DNA of 48,268 nt from Lactiplantibacillus plajomi (GTDB lineage Bacteria > Bacillota > Bacilli > Lactobacillales > Lactobacillaceae), in NCBI RefSeq assembly GCF_005405405.1, contig NZ_BJDZ01000022.1:1-48268 (forward strand), in the 5' to 3' direction. Shown piece after piece: positions 1 to 9,076 of the stretch. The notes under the pieces were generated by a model. It was given only the letters and a program-made list of their open reading frames with translations, ran no database searches and was not told the origin of the DNA. The stretch's first letter is position 1. Each line of letters opens with the position of its first letter. A program made the position numbers and the translations under genes.

Positions 1-55
1 TGGTCGACTAGATTGTAGCACAGGACGGTATGTCCTTTTGTTGTGCATAAAAAAT

Positions 56-84
56 GGTGTTGATGGTTTTTATCCATCAACACC
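56..84. terminator. Perfect 11-bp hairpin at the window edge
   Basis: GGTGTTGATGG (56-66) and CCATCAACACC (74-84) pair perfectly around a 7-base loop. The A-run at 49-54 becomes a T-run on the minus strand, so it resembles a terminator for leftward transcription, but no leftward gene is visible here. It may instead belong to the 3' end of a gene that lies before the window. Confidence 0.45.
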
Positions 85-100
85 AAATATCATAGAGCCA

Positions 101-147
101 AATAATCGTTAATTACGACTAACTATCGTAATTAACGATTATTTTTT
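101..147 (+). terminator. AT-rich rho-independent-type terminator upstream of pstS
   Basis: An 18-base arm (101-118) pairs perfectly with 126-143 around a 7-base loop, and T bases continue to 147. It probably ends transcription arriving from a gene before the window and insulates the pst promoter. The stem is very AT-rich, so a role as a protein-binding inverted repeat is also possible. Confidence 0.6.
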
Positions 148-184
148 CGTTCCAGTTTAGCTTTCATTTCAAAATATTTTGACA

Positions 185-238
185 TTTACACAATCTTTAC
201 AAAACGCATATTAAGCATTTACACAAACTTTGTATTAT
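185..238 (+). promoter_or_regulatory. Pho-box-like repeats and -10 of the pst operon
   Basis: TTTACA occurs at 185-190, 196-201 and 218-223, steps of 11 and 22 bases. The 11-base helical phasing is that of Bacillus PhoP boxes (TT-A/T/C-ACA with about 5-base spacers). A weaker match, TTTGTA, sits at 229-234, again 11 bases on. A -10-like TATTAT lies at 233-238, and no good -35 is visible, as expected for an activated promoter. PhoP control by phosphate starvation is inferred; phoPR is not in the window. Confidence 0.7.
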
Positions 239-271
239 TGGAAATGAGCAATGGGTAGGAGGTATTTTGTT

Positions 272-1147
272 ATGAAAAAAAGTCGGATCATCCAACTGTT
301 AGGGTTGGTGCTAGTTGCCAGTTTGGTAGGTTTCGGGTATACGAACCGTGACCAGGCAAACGCCGGCGAGTCACTGACCGCAGTTGGTTCCACCGCTTTA
401 CAGCCGTTAGTAGAAGCTGCGGGTGAACAGTTTAGTTCCACGCGGACGAGTACTTTTATTAACGTTCAGGGTGGTGGGTCGGGTACCGGCCTTAGTCAAA
501 TTCAAGCCGGTGCGGTTGCCATCGGTAATTCGGATATTTTTGCCGAGGAACAACCCGGAATCGATGCGAGTAAACTTAAGGATCACCGGGTCGCCGTTGT
601 CGGCATTGCACCAATTGTAAATAAACAAGCCGGGGTCAAAAATTTAACCCAGGCCCAATTAATTAAGATATTTACGGGTCAAGTTACGAATTGGAAGCAG
701 GTGGGTGGTCGCGACCTCGCGATTACACTAATTAACCGCGCTCAAGGTTCGGGTACCCGGAAAACGTTTGAACGGTACGCGTTAAAGGGACACCAGAGTG
801 CCGATTCGCAAGAGCAGGATTCTTCCGGCTTGGCACGTTCGATTGTGGCTACGACACCCGGTGCGATTAGCTATACGGCCTTTTCGTACATCGACAAGTC
901 GGTGCAGGTCGTGCGGGTAGACGGCGTCAAACCAACGGAAGCCAACGTTCGGGATAACCGGTGGTACATTTGGTCTTACGAACACCTGTATACGGATAAA
1001 CAACCAAGTCAGTTAACGGAAGATTTTATTAATTACATTTTATCAACCGCTGTTCAGGAAAAGTTAGTTAAACAGTTAGGTTATATTTCGGTCCATGATA
1101 TGCAAGTTCAGCGGAGTGCGACCGGTAAAGTTTCGACAGTGAAATGA
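272..1147 (+). CDS. pstS: Phosphate ABC transporter substrate-binding protein PstS
   Basis: PstS captures inorganic phosphate outside the membrane and passes it to PstCA. The ATG at 272 is chosen because AGGAGG (257-262) sits 9 bases upstream; an in-frame ATG at 251 lies before that site. The protein is 291 residues, with a hydrophobic signal segment at about 5-22 and a likely signal peptidase I site near ANA-G (29-32). Phosphate-binding motifs are visible: GST (39-41), GGGSGTG (67-73), and R156 with GSGTR (159-163). Many Gram-positive PstS proteins are lipoproteins, but this signal region has no lipobox cysteine, so anchoring is unclear. It is the first gene of the pst operon. Confidence 0.95.
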   Translation: MKKSRIIQLLGLVLVASLVGFGYTNRDQANAGESLTAVGSTALQPLVEAAGEQFSSTRTSTFINVQGGGSGTGLSQIQAGAVAIGNSDIFAEEQPGIDASKLKDHRVAVVGIAPIVNKQAGVKNLTQAQLIKIFTGQVTNWKQVGGRDLAITLINRAQGSGTRKTFERYALKGHQSADSQEQDSSGLARSIVATTPGAISYTAFSYIDKSVQVVRVDGVKPTEANVRDNRWYIWSYEHLYTDKQPSQLTEDFINYILSTAVQEKLVKQLGYISVHDMQVQRSATGKVSTVK

Positions 1148-1157
1148 GGGGGAGCGC

Positions 1158-2087
1158 ATGGATAAAATTCGAGAAAGCTTATTAAAAAAGTCAATTGCCA
1201 GCAAAATCGAGCGGCGCGGAAAAATTATTAGTTTGATTTGTTTAGCGTTAATCGTTAGCGTTGTCTTTTTGATTTTTTACTTTGTGGCATCACGGGGGCT
1301 CGCAACCTTCTTCAAAAACCACATTAATTTATGGCAGTTTTTAAGTGGCACACAGTGGAATCCGGGGACGATGGGTACGAACGGCCAGCCAGCAGTTGGC
1401 GCGTTGCCGATGATTGTCGGCTCGTTCTTAATTACGATTCTTTCAGCCTTGATTGCAACGCCATTTGCAATTGGGACCGCGGTCTTTATGACCGAGATCT
1501 CGCCGCGACGGGGAGCCAAAATTTTACGGCCGGTTACGGAATTACTAGTCGGTATCCCGTCAGTTGTTTACGGTTTTATTGGGCTACAAGTGGTTGTCCC
1601 ATTTGTACGTAATACCTTTGGTGGGAGTGGTTACGGGATTTTATCCGGGACCTTCGTGCTATTTGTTATGATTTTACCAACCGTAACGTCGATGAGTGCC
1701 GATGCGTTAAACGCAGTCCCGCGTTATTACCGGGAAGCGTCGTTAGCGCTAGGTGCGACCCGCTGGCAAACAATTTATAAAGTGGTCTTACGGGCAGCCA
1801 TTCCAGGAATGCTGACGGCCATCGTCTTCGGCATGGCCCGGGCTTTTGGGGAAGCCTTGGCGGTCCAAATGGTCATTGGGAACGCGACGTTATTACCACA
1901 TAACTTGGTTTCACCAGCGTCAACCTTAACCAGTATTTTAACGATGGGAATCGGGAACACCGTCATGGGTTCGTTGCAAAATAACGCCCTCTGGTCATTA
2001 GCGATGATTCTGTTGTTGATGTCCTTAGTCTTCAACTTGGCCATCCGTTACATTGGACGAAAGGGGAAACTGAACCATGAACGCTAA
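1158..2087 (+). CDS. pstC: Phosphate ABC transporter permease PstC
   Basis: PstC is one of the two membrane subunits that form the phosphate channel. The protein has 309 residues. A long hydrophobic segment near 23-46 is followed by several further membrane spans. The EAA loop that contacts the ATPase is clear at about 193-212 (REASLALGATRW). The start ATG has a GGGGGAG site just upstream, and the gene begins 10 bases after pstS ends. Its 3' end overlaps pstA by 11 bases, pointing to translational coupling. Confidence 0.95.
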   Translation: MDKIRESLLKKSIASKIERRGKIISLICLALIVSVVFLIFYFVASRGLATFFKNHINLWQFLSGTQWNPGTMGTNGQPAVGALPMIVGSFLITILSALIATPFAIGTAVFMTEISPRRGAKILRPVTELLVGIPSVVYGFIGLQVVVPFVRNTFGGSGYGILSGTFVLFVMILPTVTSMSADALNAVPRYYREASLALGATRWQTIYKVVLRAAIPGMLTAIVFGMARAFGEALAVQMVIGNATLLPHNLVSPASTLTSILTMGIGNTVMGSLQNNALWSLAMILLLMSLVFNLAIRYIGRKGKLNHER

Positions 2088-2961
2088 ACGAATCGATAAA
2101 ATTGCAACCGGCGTCTTGTACGGTGTGGCCGCGCTAGTGGTTATCATTCTGGTTGCCTTACTTGGCTTTATTCTGATTGAAGGGGTGCCTAAGATTTCGT
2201 GGCACTTCTTAACGTCACCCGCCTTAGCTTTTGAAGCGGGTGGTGGGATTGGTATCCAACTCTTCAATTCCTTCTACTTACTATTTTTGGCGCTCCTGAT
2301 TTCTTTACCGATTTCACTGGGTGCCGGGATCTATTTGAATGAGTACGCTCCGCAAAATACGGTCACCGGTTTAATCCGAACAACGATTGAAATTTTGAGT
2401 TCTTTGCCTTCCGTTGTCGTGGGGTTATTCGGGTACCTGTTCTTCGTGGTGCAATTCAAGTTAGGTTTCTCGATTCTTTCAGGGTCGTTTGCCTTAACGG
2501 TTTTCAATTTACCAATTTTAACTCGGAGTATCGAAGAAGCTTTAGCTAATATTTCGAACGACCAGCGTGAAGCGGGCTACGCGCTTGGCTTATCGCGCTG
2601 GGAAACGGTCACAAAAATTGTGGTACCGGCCGCGTTACCAAGTATTATTACCGGGGTCGTTTTAAGTGCCGGCCGAATTTTTGGGGAAGCCGCCGCCTTG
2701 ATTTACACGGCGGGGCAAAGTGCGCCCGCTCTGGATTTCTCAGACTGGAATCCCTTCAACATTAGCAGCCCACTGAGTCCGTTACGACCAGCCGAAACGT
2801 TGGCGGTCCATATTTGGAAGATTAACTCGGAAGGAATCATGCCCGATGCCAAGGCGGTTTCGGCTGGTTCATCAGCGGTGCTGATCATTGCCGTCTTACT
2901 ATTCAACTTCCTAGCACGTTGGCTGGGCAAGCGACTCTACAAACATTTAACCGCTGAGTAA
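2077..2961 (+). CDS. pstA: Phosphate ABC transporter permease PstA
   Basis: PstA is the second membrane subunit of the Pst importer and pairs with PstC. It has 294 residues with about six hydrophobic spans, the first at about 10-34. The EAA loop lies at about 164-183 (REAGYALGLSRW). The start lies inside the end of pstC (11-base overlap), with a GGGGA ribosome site within the pstC coding sequence. A pstB gene follows 14 bases later. Confidence 0.95.
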   Translation: MNAKRIDKIATGVLYGVAALVVIILVALLGFILIEGVPKISWHFLTSPALAFEAGGGIGIQLFNSFYLLFLALLISLPISLGAGIYLNEYAPQNTVTGLIRTTIEILSSLPSVVVGLFGYLFFVVQFKLGFSILSGSFALTVFNLPILTRSIEEALANISNDQREAGYALGLSRWETVTKIVVPAALPSIITGVVLSAGRIFGEAAALIYTAGQSAPALDFSDWNPFNISSPLSPLRPAETLAVHIWKINSEGIMPDAKAVSAGSSAVLIIAVLLFNFLARWLGKRLYKHLTAE

Positions 2962-2975
2962 AGGAGGCCTTTTTG

Positions 2976-3785
2976 ATGGCAGAAAATTCAATGACAACGG
3001 ATCAACGCAATATCATGAAATTCGATCCGAAAGACCATGAAATTGCGCTTTCCACTGAAGATTTACACGTTTTTTACGGCAAGTCCGAAGCAATTTCCGA
3101 AGGCGATTTACAATTTGAACGCTACAAAATCAGTGCGCTGATTGGCCCGTCAGGTTCGGGTAAGTCGACCTACTTACGGTCACTTAACCGAATGAATGAC
3201 CGGATTGCAACGGTTAAGGGTAAGATTATGTACCGCGGACTCGATATTAATAGTAATGATATCGACGTCTACGAAATGCGTCGGCACATCGGCATGGTGT
3301 TTCAACGGCCGAATCCGTTTGCCAAGTCGATTTATGAAAACATTGCTTTTGCACTCCGTCAGCGCGGGATGACTAAGAAGCAGGACTTAGACGAAGTGGT
3401 GGAACGCTCGTTGCGCCAAGCCGCGATGTGGGACCAGGTCAAGGACGATTTGAATAAGAGCGCGTTGGCATTATCCGGTGGGCAACAACAACGGTTGTGT
3501 ATCGCCCGCGCGATTGCGATTAAGCCCGACATCTTATTGTTAGATGAACCGGCTAGTGCGCTGGATCCCGTTTCAACTAGTCAAATTGAAGATACGTTAT
3601 TGGAACTAAAGCAAAATTACACCATTATTATCGTGACCCATAACATGCAACAGGCCTCCCGAATTAGTGATTACACCGCGTTCTTTAATCTGGGAAAGGT
3701 TCTGGAATACGCGGAAACCGGGGATATCTTTACGAATCCTAAGGTCGATTTAACGAACGACTACATTTCCGGGAACTTTGGTTAG
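2976..3785 (+). CDS. pstB: Phosphate ABC transporter ATPase PstB (first copy)
   Basis: This is the ATPase driving phosphate import. Visible elements are Walker [10 protein letters not shown] (57-65), signature LSGGQQQR (166-173), Walker B ending ILLLDEPAS (D190, E191) and switch His222 in [10 protein letters not shown] 2976 is preferred over TTG 2973 because AGGAGG at 2962-2967 then has 8-base spacing. An N-terminal extension of about 25 residues precedes the ABC core. A second pstB follows directly; tandem pstB genes are common in lactic acid bacteria. How the two share work with one PstCA pair cannot be read from sequence. Confidence 0.95.
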   Translation: MAENSMTTDQRNIMKFDPKDHEIALSTEDLHVFYGKSEAISEGDLQFERYKISALIGPSGSGKSTYLRSLNRMNDRIATVKGKIMYRGLDINSNDIDVYEMRRHIGMVFQRPNPFAKSIYENIAFALRQRGMTKKQDLDEVVERSLRQAAMWDQVKDDLNKSALALSGGQQQRLCIARAIAIKPDILLLDEPASALDPVSTSQIEDTLLELKQNYTIIIVTHNMQQASRISDYTAFFNLGKVLEYAETGDIFTNPKVDLTNDYISGNFG

Positions 3786-3796
3786 GAGGATCGTTC

Positions 3797-4552
3797 ATGA
3801 GCACAATTTTAAAAACTGAAAACTTGAACCTATTTTATGGTAAAAAGGAAGCCTTAAAAAATATCAACATCGACTTCCAAGAAAAGGGAATCACCGCGTT
3901 GATTGGCCCGTCCGGTTGCGGTAAGTCGACGTTCTTGCGCTGCTTGAACCGGATGAACGACCTGATTCCGGGCGTGACGATTACCGGGAACGTTCAGTTC
4001 AATAATACGAATATTTACGCGCCGACGACCGATACGGTGCAGTTGCGTAAAGAAATCGGGATGGTATTCCAACAACCGAACCCGTTCCCGTTTTCGATTT
4101 ACGAAAACGTGGTATACGGCCTCCGTCTTGCGGGAGTTCGTGATAAGGAGACCCTCGACGCGGCGGTAGAGAAAAGCTTGAAACAAGCTGCTATTTGGGA
4201 CGAAGTCAAGGACCGCTTGCACGTTAACGCCTTAGCATTATCCGGTGGGCAGCAACAACGGGTCTGCATCGCTCGGGTTTTGGCCGTTGAACCGGATATT
4301 ATCTTGTTGGACGAAGCCACCAGTGCCCTCGACCCCGTTTCTAGTCACATGATTGAAATGACGCTATTGAATTTACGTCACGATTACACTATCATTACTG
4401 TTACGCATAACATGCAACAGGCTTCACGGATTTCTGACCGGACCGCGTTTTTCTTAAATGGAGAACTGATCGAGGTAAATGATACCAAGCAGATTTTCAT
4501 GAACCCGGTTAAGCAGGAAACCAATGACTATATTTCAGGACGATTTGGTTAG
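3797..4552 (+). CDS. pstB: Phosphate ABC transporter ATPase PstB (second copy)
   Basis: This is a second 251-residue PstB-type ATPase, 11 bases after the first. Walker [10 protein letters not shown] is at 37-45 and the signature LSGGQQQR at 148-155. After Walker B the usual DEPT/DEPA is DEAT here (Ala174 for Pro). That position is not catalytic, so activity is probably kept. It shares the [13 protein letters not shown] switch region with copy one but lacks its N-terminal extension. The ribosome site GGAGGA stands just upstream. It could work with PstCA as homodimer, heterodimer or alternative ATPase. Confidence 0.94.
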   Translation: MSTILKTENLNLFYGKKEALKNINIDFQEKGITALIGPSGCGKSTFLRCLNRMNDLIPGVTITGNVQFNNTNIYAPTTDTVQLRKEIGMVFQQPNPFPFSIYENVVYGLRLAGVRDKETLDAAVEKSLKQAAIWDEVKDRLHVNALALSGGQQQRVCIARVLAVEPDIILLDEATSALDPVSSHMIEMTLLNLRHDYTIITVTHNMQQASRISDRTAFFLNGELIEVNDTKQIFMNPVKQETNDYISGRFG

Positions 4553-4563
4553 GAGGAAAACCC

Positions 4564-5238
4564 ATGCGACGATTATTTGATGATGAGTTAAGTGATATCG
4601 ATGCAAATTTCACTGAGATGGGCATGATGGTAAGTGAAACCATCGAAAAGGCGGTCAAAGCATTCATTGATCATGACCGTGAATTGGCGCAGTCCATTGT
4701 TGAAAATGATATTAAAATCAATCAACGGGAAGTTGAGTTGGAGCAAAAGTCGTTTGAAATGATTGCGCTATACCAGCCAGTTACTTCTGATTTACGGGAA
4801 ATCGTGACGATTTTAAAGGCGGTTTCAGAATTAGAACGGATGGCGGACTACGCGCGCAACATCGCGCACGCAACGATTCGCGTAAAGGGACACGTCCGGG
4901 TTCCCGAAATTGAAGCGGAGCTTTCTGAAATGGGGAACCGCGTCCGTTCAATGGTCGAAGAGATGTTATCAGCTTACGTTAAAAGTGATGACCAGGCGGC
5001 CCGGAAAGTGGCGGCGCGCGATGCCAAGGTTGGCGAAATGTATGATAGCATTAACGCCAAGGGAATCTCCAAGATGGAACGACACCCCGAAACGGTTAGT
5101 GGTTCGACTGATTATTTAAAGGTCGCCGACTATTTACAACGGATCGGGGCCCTGGTGACCAACATTGGTGAATGGATCGTTTACCTGAACACTGGGAAAA
5201 TTATTGAATTAAATCCCGAAAGTTCGACATTACTTTAG
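4564..5238 (+). CDS. phoU: Phosphate signalling protein PhoU
   Basis: PhoU links the Pst transporter to the phosphate-sensing kinase and keeps the Pho response off when phosphate is plentiful. The protein has 224 residues, the usual length, and is all-helical with two related three-helix halves. Metal-cluster type E/D motifs are visible in SELERMADYARN and in the second-half segment DYLQRIGALVTN. It is the last gene of the pst operon, 11 bases after the second pstB with an AGGAGG site, and a terminator follows. Confidence 0.95.
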   Translation: MRRLFDDELSDIDANFTEMGMMVSETIEKAVKAFIDHDRELAQSIVENDIKINQREVELEQKSFEMIALYQPVTSDLREIVTILKAVSELERMADYARNIAHATIRVKGHVRVPEIEAELSEMGNRVRSMVEEMLSAYVKSDDQAARKVAARDAKVGEMYDSINAKGISKMERHPETVSGSTDYLKVADYLQRIGALVTNIGEWIVYLNTGKIIELNPESSTLL

Positions 5239-5258
5239 TTAATCATAAATAATATCTT

Positions 5259-5290
5259 AAGCCGGTTCATCTAGTTTGCAACCGGCTTTT
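5259..5290 (+). terminator. Terminator of the pst-phoU operon
   Basis: AAGCCGGTT (5259-5267) pairs with AACCGGCTT (5280-5288) around a 12-base loop, then TT. The T-run is short but the stem is GC-rich and lies 20 bases after the phoU stop. Confidence 0.75.
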
Positions 5291-5339
5291 AGTATTAGTA
5301 AGATATAGTTAGACTATGGATGTTATGAGGTGTCTAATT

Positions 5340-5666
5340 ATGAAATCAAATACTAAACGAAAATTAACAAAATCGAATAACCGAGTTTTTGCTGGCGTGC
5401 TCGGCGGGATTGCGGAATACTTAAATTGGAATGCCAACGTTTTACGGGTGCTGTTTTTGGTTCTGATGATTCCGTCACACGGGTTGGCTGTTTTGATTTA
5501 TTTGCTGTTAATGACGATTATGCCTAGTAAACCTGGCAACGCCGGCTTTTTTGAGCAAGTTCGAAATGCAAGTCAGGATGGCGAGTCGCCGCGGCGGTCA
5601 CGTTCGAGCGGACGAAAAGAAATTCATAACGTCCGTGAAGAAGACGAACCGCGGCACCACGAGTAA
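5340..5666 (+). CDS. PspC-domain small membrane protein
   Basis: A protein of 108 residues. The N-terminal half matches the PspC domain: a basic start, NRVFAGVLGGIAEYLNW, then one strongly hydrophobic span (VLRVLFLVLM through LLLMTIMP). The C-terminal tail is charged and disordered (Arg, Ser, Glu, His). PspC proteins are linked to envelope stress; the exact role in lactobacilli is not established. The ATG at 5340 is chosen because GAGGTG (5327-5332) lies 7 bases upstream; an upstream in-frame ATG at 5316 has no ribosome site. It is probably co-transcribed with the next gene. Confidence 0.85.
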   Translation: MKSNTKRKLTKSNNRVFAGVLGGIAEYLNWNANVLRVLFLVLMIPSHGLAVLIYLLLMTIMPSKPGNAGFFEQVRNASQDGESPRRSRSSGRKEIHNVREEDEPRHHE

Positions 5667-5681
5667 CGGGGTGATGACTGA

Positions 5682-6047
5682 GTGGGTTTTTGGAAACGAA
5701 TTATAATCAATACCATTTTATTTGTGGCGATTGCGGGCTTTTTTCAGTCGAGTTTCCACGTGGCTAACGTTTGGATCGCGTTGTTAGCGAGTTTTGTCCT
5801 CGCAATTTTAAACGCGGCCATTAAACCGTTTTTAGTCTTACTATCACTACCAATTACGTTAATTACGCTCGGACTGTTCAGTATCGTCATCAACGGGTTC
5901 ATGTTACAGATGACGTCGTACGTTGTGGGACGGGCTAACTTTGGCTTTTCCAGCTTTGGAATGGCGGTACTCGTCTCGGTATTAATGTCACTGGCAAACG
6001 TTATCGTCTCGAATTTTTTCGCAAACAGTGGAGCTAATGGTGAATAA
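5682..6047 (+). CDS. Phage-holin-family (DUF) membrane protein
   Basis: A protein of 121 residues with four hydrophobic segments, including LPITLITLGLFSIVINGFML. This matches the family often labelled phage holin family 4/YvlD-like, which is chromosomal and not a lysis gene in this setting. It starts at GTG 5682 with GGGGTGATG upstream, 15 bases after the PspC gene. PspC and YvlD-like proteins are often neighbours in Firmicutes, suggesting a shared envelope-stress role (inference). Confidence 0.8.
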   Translation: MGFWKRIIINTILFVAIAGFFQSSFHVANVWIALLASFVLAILNAAIKPFLVLLSLPITLITLGLFSIVINGFMLQMTSYVVGRANFGFSSFGMAVLVSVLMSLANVIVSNFFANSGANGE

Positions 6048-6185
6048 AGCGCTTTAAAGTGCTAAGATTAGAAGATAGGAATGTTCCGTTTTCAGTCAGT
6101 GTGGCGGCTTGAATGGGTGGTGTCAACATCACTGGACAATGCCGACGCACTTTTTTTATTACTGAACGGGCTAGGAGGGATTATT

Positions 6186-7133
6186 TTGGCAGAAAGTGTA
6201 ACCGTTGCCGACTTGGTGAAAAACACGCGCCTGGATGTTTACCACGGCGCCGAGTTATTAGCTGATAAGGTGATTACGACTAGTGATATTTCACGGCCGG
6301 GCTTAGCCTTGACCGGTTATTTTAACTATTACCCGCGCGAACGGGTTCAATTATTGGGTAAAACTGAAACCGCTTATTCGAAGAACATGACGCATGATGA
6401 ACGGTTAATGATTTTTAGAAAAATGTGTCAATTAACGACCCCGGCGTTTGTGGTTTCGACCGGGTTGCCGGTGCCAGCCGAACTGGTGACGGCTGGTCAG
6501 GAAAACGGCGTGCCAATTTTGGGCACTAAGATGACTTCATCACGTATTTTAAGTAATATGACCAACTATTTGGAAGGTAAACTGGCGGAGCGGCAATCGG
6601 TACACGGCGTCTTGGTCGATATTTATGGTTTAGGGGTCCTGATTACCGGTGACTCTGGCGTTGGGAAGAGTGAAACGGCGTTGGAACTAGTTAAACGTGG
6701 CCACCGGCTGATCGCGGATGATCGCGTCGACGTTTACCAGCAGGACGAACAGACGCTTGTTGGGGAAGCGCCGAAGATTTTGAGCCACCTACTTGAGATT
6801 CGCGGTATCGGGATTATCGATGTCATGAACCTGTTTGGCGCCGGCGCAGTTCGGCAAGATACCGACATTGACCTGATTGTCCATTTGGAGAGTTGGACGC
6901 CCGATAAGCAATTTGATAGACTAGGAAATGGAGAACAATCACGGCGTTTCTTTGACGTAGAAGTTCCGGAAATTTCCGTGCCGGTTAAAACCGGGCGAAA
7001 CTTAGCGATTATTATCGAAGCCGCAGCAATGAACTTCCGTGCTGAAAGTATGGGGTACGATGCGACCAAGGTCTTTGATGATAATTTGAACTCACTAATT
7101 AAAGAAAACTCCGCGCAGGATTCCCACAAGTAA
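6186..7133 (+). CDS. hprK: HPr kinase/phosphorylase
   Basis: HprK phosphorylates and dephosphorylates Ser46 of HPr and so sets CcpA carbon catabolite repression. Start TTG 6186 gives a 315-residue protein beginning MAESVTVADL, with AGGAGG (6173-6178) 7 bases upstream. Longer in-frame extensions to ATG 6081 lack such a site. Motifs: His140, Walker A GDSGVGKS (155-162), the EIRGIGIIDVMNLFG segment (204-218), and the family signature with AVRQDTDIDL (221-230). The gene is followed after 26 bases by lgt, the usual pairing in lactobacilli. Confidence 0.95.
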   Translation: MAESVTVADLVKNTRLDVYHGAELLADKVITTSDISRPGLALTGYFNYYPRERVQLLGKTETAYSKNMTHDERLMIFRKMCQLTTPAFVVSTGLPVPAELVTAGQENGVPILGTKMTSSRILSNMTNYLEGKLAERQSVHGVLVDIYGLGVLITGDSGVGKSETALELVKRGHRLIADDRVDVYQQDEQTLVGEAPKILSHLLEIRGIGIIDVMNLFGAGAVRQDTDIDLIVHLESWTPDKQFDRLGNGEQSRRFFDVEVPEISVPVKTGRNLAIIIEAAAMNFRAESMGYDATKVFDDNLNSLIKENSAQDSHK

Positions 7134-7159
7134 TCAGGTAATAAGGAGATGGCAACAGC

Positions 7160-8002
7160 GTGAAGACCGTTTTAGGGGCACTAAACCCAATCGCACTTAA
7201 GTTGGGACCGATTCAAGTTCACTGGTACGGAGTGATTATTGCGAGTGCCGTTGTAATTGCGGTGGCGCTTGCAGTTCAGGAAGGCCAGCGACGCGGTATC
7301 CGGCCCGACGATATTTATGACATGATTTTATGGGCCCTACCGTTTACGCTGATCGCCGCTCGGCTATATTACGTCGCGTTCCAGTGGCCTTACTATGCAG
7401 CTAATCCCGGCGAAATTATCCGCATTTGGGATGGCGGAATTGCGATTTACGGCGGCTTGATTGGTGCGGCAATCGTCATTATTCTATTTTGTCGTTCCCG
7501 TTTCGTTCCGGTTTGGTTAATGTTAGACGTGGCGGCGCCGACCGTCATTATGGCACAAGGAATTGGCCGCTGGGGTAATTTCATGAATCAGGAAGCGTTC
7601 GGACGGGTAACGAGTTTGAGTTTCTTGCAAGGGTTACGCTTGCCCGACTGGCTAATTCAACAGATGCACATTAATGGTGCTTATCGCCAGCCAACGTTTT
7701 TATACGAGTCCGTTTGGGACATCTTAGGATTCGTTCTCTTAATGGTGACTCGTCACCGTGGCTATTACAAGCAGGGTGACGTATTTTTAACGTACGTTGC
7801 TTGGTATTCGTTTGGCCGTTTCTTTGTTGAAGGGATGCGAACGGATTCGTTAATGCTGTTTAATACGATTCGGATTTCGCAGGCACTTTCAGTTGTCTTG
7901 TTCTTTGGAAGCATTGGCTTGATGATTTGGCGTCGGCGCCACCTGGCCAACAATCGTTGGTACTTAGATGGTTCCGGCCAAAAAATTGAAACAGAAAACT
8001 AG
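7160..8002 (+). CDS. lgt: Prolipoprotein diacylglyceryl transferase
   Basis: Lgt transfers diacylglycerol from phosphatidylglycerol to the lipobox cysteine of prolipoproteins. The protein has 280 residues and several membrane spans. The Lgt signature [13 protein letters not shown] is at 136-148, and conserved HWYG (21-24) and DGGIAIYGG (91-99) are present. Start GTG 7160 has an AAGGAGATGG site upstream. It serves lipoproteins such as the OppA encoded at 28752. It lies in a hprK-lgt-gpsA-galU cluster. Confidence 0.95.
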   Translation: MKTVLGALNPIALKLGPIQVHWYGVIIASAVVIAVALAVQEGQRRGIRPDDIYDMILWALPFTLIAARLYYVAFQWPYYAANPGEIIRIWDGGIAIYGGLIGAAIVIILFCRSRFVPVWLMLDVAAPTVIMAQGIGRWGNFMNQEAFGRVTSLSFLQGLRLPDWLIQQMHINGAYRQPTFLYESVWDILGFVLLMVTRHRGYYKQGDVFLTYVAWYSFGRFFVEGMRTDSLMLFNTIRISQALSVVLFFGSIGLMIWRRRHLANNRWYLDGSGQKIETEN

Positions 8003-8022
8003 TAGATTAGAGGGTTATTTGA

Positions 8023-9039
8023 ATGACAGAAAAAATTGCGGTTTTAGGTGCGGGTTCTTGGGGTAGCGTGTTAGCTAACTTGTTGGACGAAAATGGTCAC
8101 AACGTTCGACTATGGTCCAACAACCCTGCTCAAGTTGCGGAATTAAACGACCAACACACGAATCAGCATTACGTTCCTGACTTTCATTATTCAGAATCAC
8201 TCACGGCCTACACCGATTTAGCAGCCGCGTTAGATGGCGTGGCAGCGATTTTATTCGTTGTCCCGACGAAGGCCATCCGCAGCGTTGCGCAACAAGTTGC
8301 GGCGGTCTTAGCGGAGACGAAAAAGCAACCGATTATTATTCACGCAAGTAAGGGGCTGGAAGTGAAGACGCATAAGCGGCTATCACAAGTTTTGAGTGAA
8401 GAAATTCCGGCCGACTTGCGCAAGGCCATCGTTGTCTTATCCGGTCCGAGTCACGCCGAAGAAGTGGCTAAGCGGGACATTACGTTGATTACCGCGGCTA
8501 GCGCGGATCAGCAAGCCGCTCAATTTGTGCAACAATTATTCATGAACGACTACTTCCGGATTTACACGAACAACGACGTCATCGGGGTTGAACTCGGCGC
8601 GGCGTTGAAAAACATTATTGCTTTGGGTGCTGGTGCGTTACACGGCTTGGGCTACGGGGACGATGCCAAGGCCGCGTTGATGACCCGTGGATTGGCTGAA
8701 ATCAGTCGTCTGGGCGTTGCACTGGGGGCCGAACCGTTAACGTTTATCGGTTTGTCCGGGGTTGGTGATTTAATCGTTACGGCAACGAGTGTGCATTCCC
8801 GTAACTGGCGGGCCGGCAATGAATTAGGGTCTGGTCAGAATCTACAAACGGTCATTGATACCATGGGAATGGTCATCGAAGGTATTCCGTCGACCCAGGC
8901 CGCTTACGAGTTAGCACAGCAACAAAATATCGAAATGCCGATTACTGAAGCCATTTATGATGTATTATATAAAGGTGCCGACATTAAGCAGGTCATTCCA
9001 CAATTGATGCGGCGCGAAGGTAAGCCTGAACTTCAGTAG
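8023..9039 (+). CDS. gpsA: NAD(P)-dependent glycerol-3-phosphate dehydrogenase
   Basis: GpsA makes sn-glycerol-3-phosphate from dihydroxyacetone phosphate for phospholipid and teichoic acid synthesis. The protein has 338 residues. The nucleotide-binding motif GAGSWGS starts at residue 9. Conserved [18 protein letters not shown] and [13 protein letters not shown] (with the catalytic Lys) are visible. It begins 20 bases after lgt. Its neighbour galU also feeds cell-envelope glycerol and sugar metabolism. Confidence 0.96.
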   Translation: MTEKIAVLGAGSWGSVLANLLDENGHNVRLWSNNPAQVAELNDQHTNQHYVPDFHYSESLTAYTDLAAALDGVAAILFVVPTKAIRSVAQQVAAVLAETKKQPIIIHASKGLEVKTHKRLSQVLSEEIPADLRKAIVVLSGPSHAEEVAKRDITLITAASADQQAAQFVQQLFMNDYFRIYTNNDVIGVELGAALKNIIALGAGALHGLGYGDDAKAALMTRGLAEISRLGVALGAEPLTFIGLSGVGDLIVTATSVHSRNWRAGNELGSGQNLQTVIDTMGMVIEGIPSTQAAYELAQQQNIEMPITEAIYDVLYKGADIKQVIPQLMRREGKPELQ

Positions 9040-9076
9040 TTTGGGACTTGATTTCACTATTTAGGAGGATTATCAC

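Noticed and set aside
251-271. Earlier ATG for pstS
   Set aside because: It lies before the AGGAGG site that clearly serves the ATG at 272.
3854-4222. Minus-strand 122-codon frame inside the second pstB
   Set aside because: It is antisense to a well-conserved ATPase, with no start signals of its own.
5682-6047. Phage lysis holin suggesting a prophage remnant
   Set aside because: No phage genes are nearby. The protein fits the chromosomal YvlD/holin-4 membrane family next to PspC.
6045-6056. Palindrome TAAAGCGCTTTA upstream of hprK as a CcpA cre site
   Set aside because: The core fits, but the outer TG and CA of the cre consensus are missing, and it overlaps the end of the previous gene.
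6734-7129. Minus-strand 131-codon frame inside hprK
   Set aside because: Antisense shadow of a conserved gene; no recognisable protein features.
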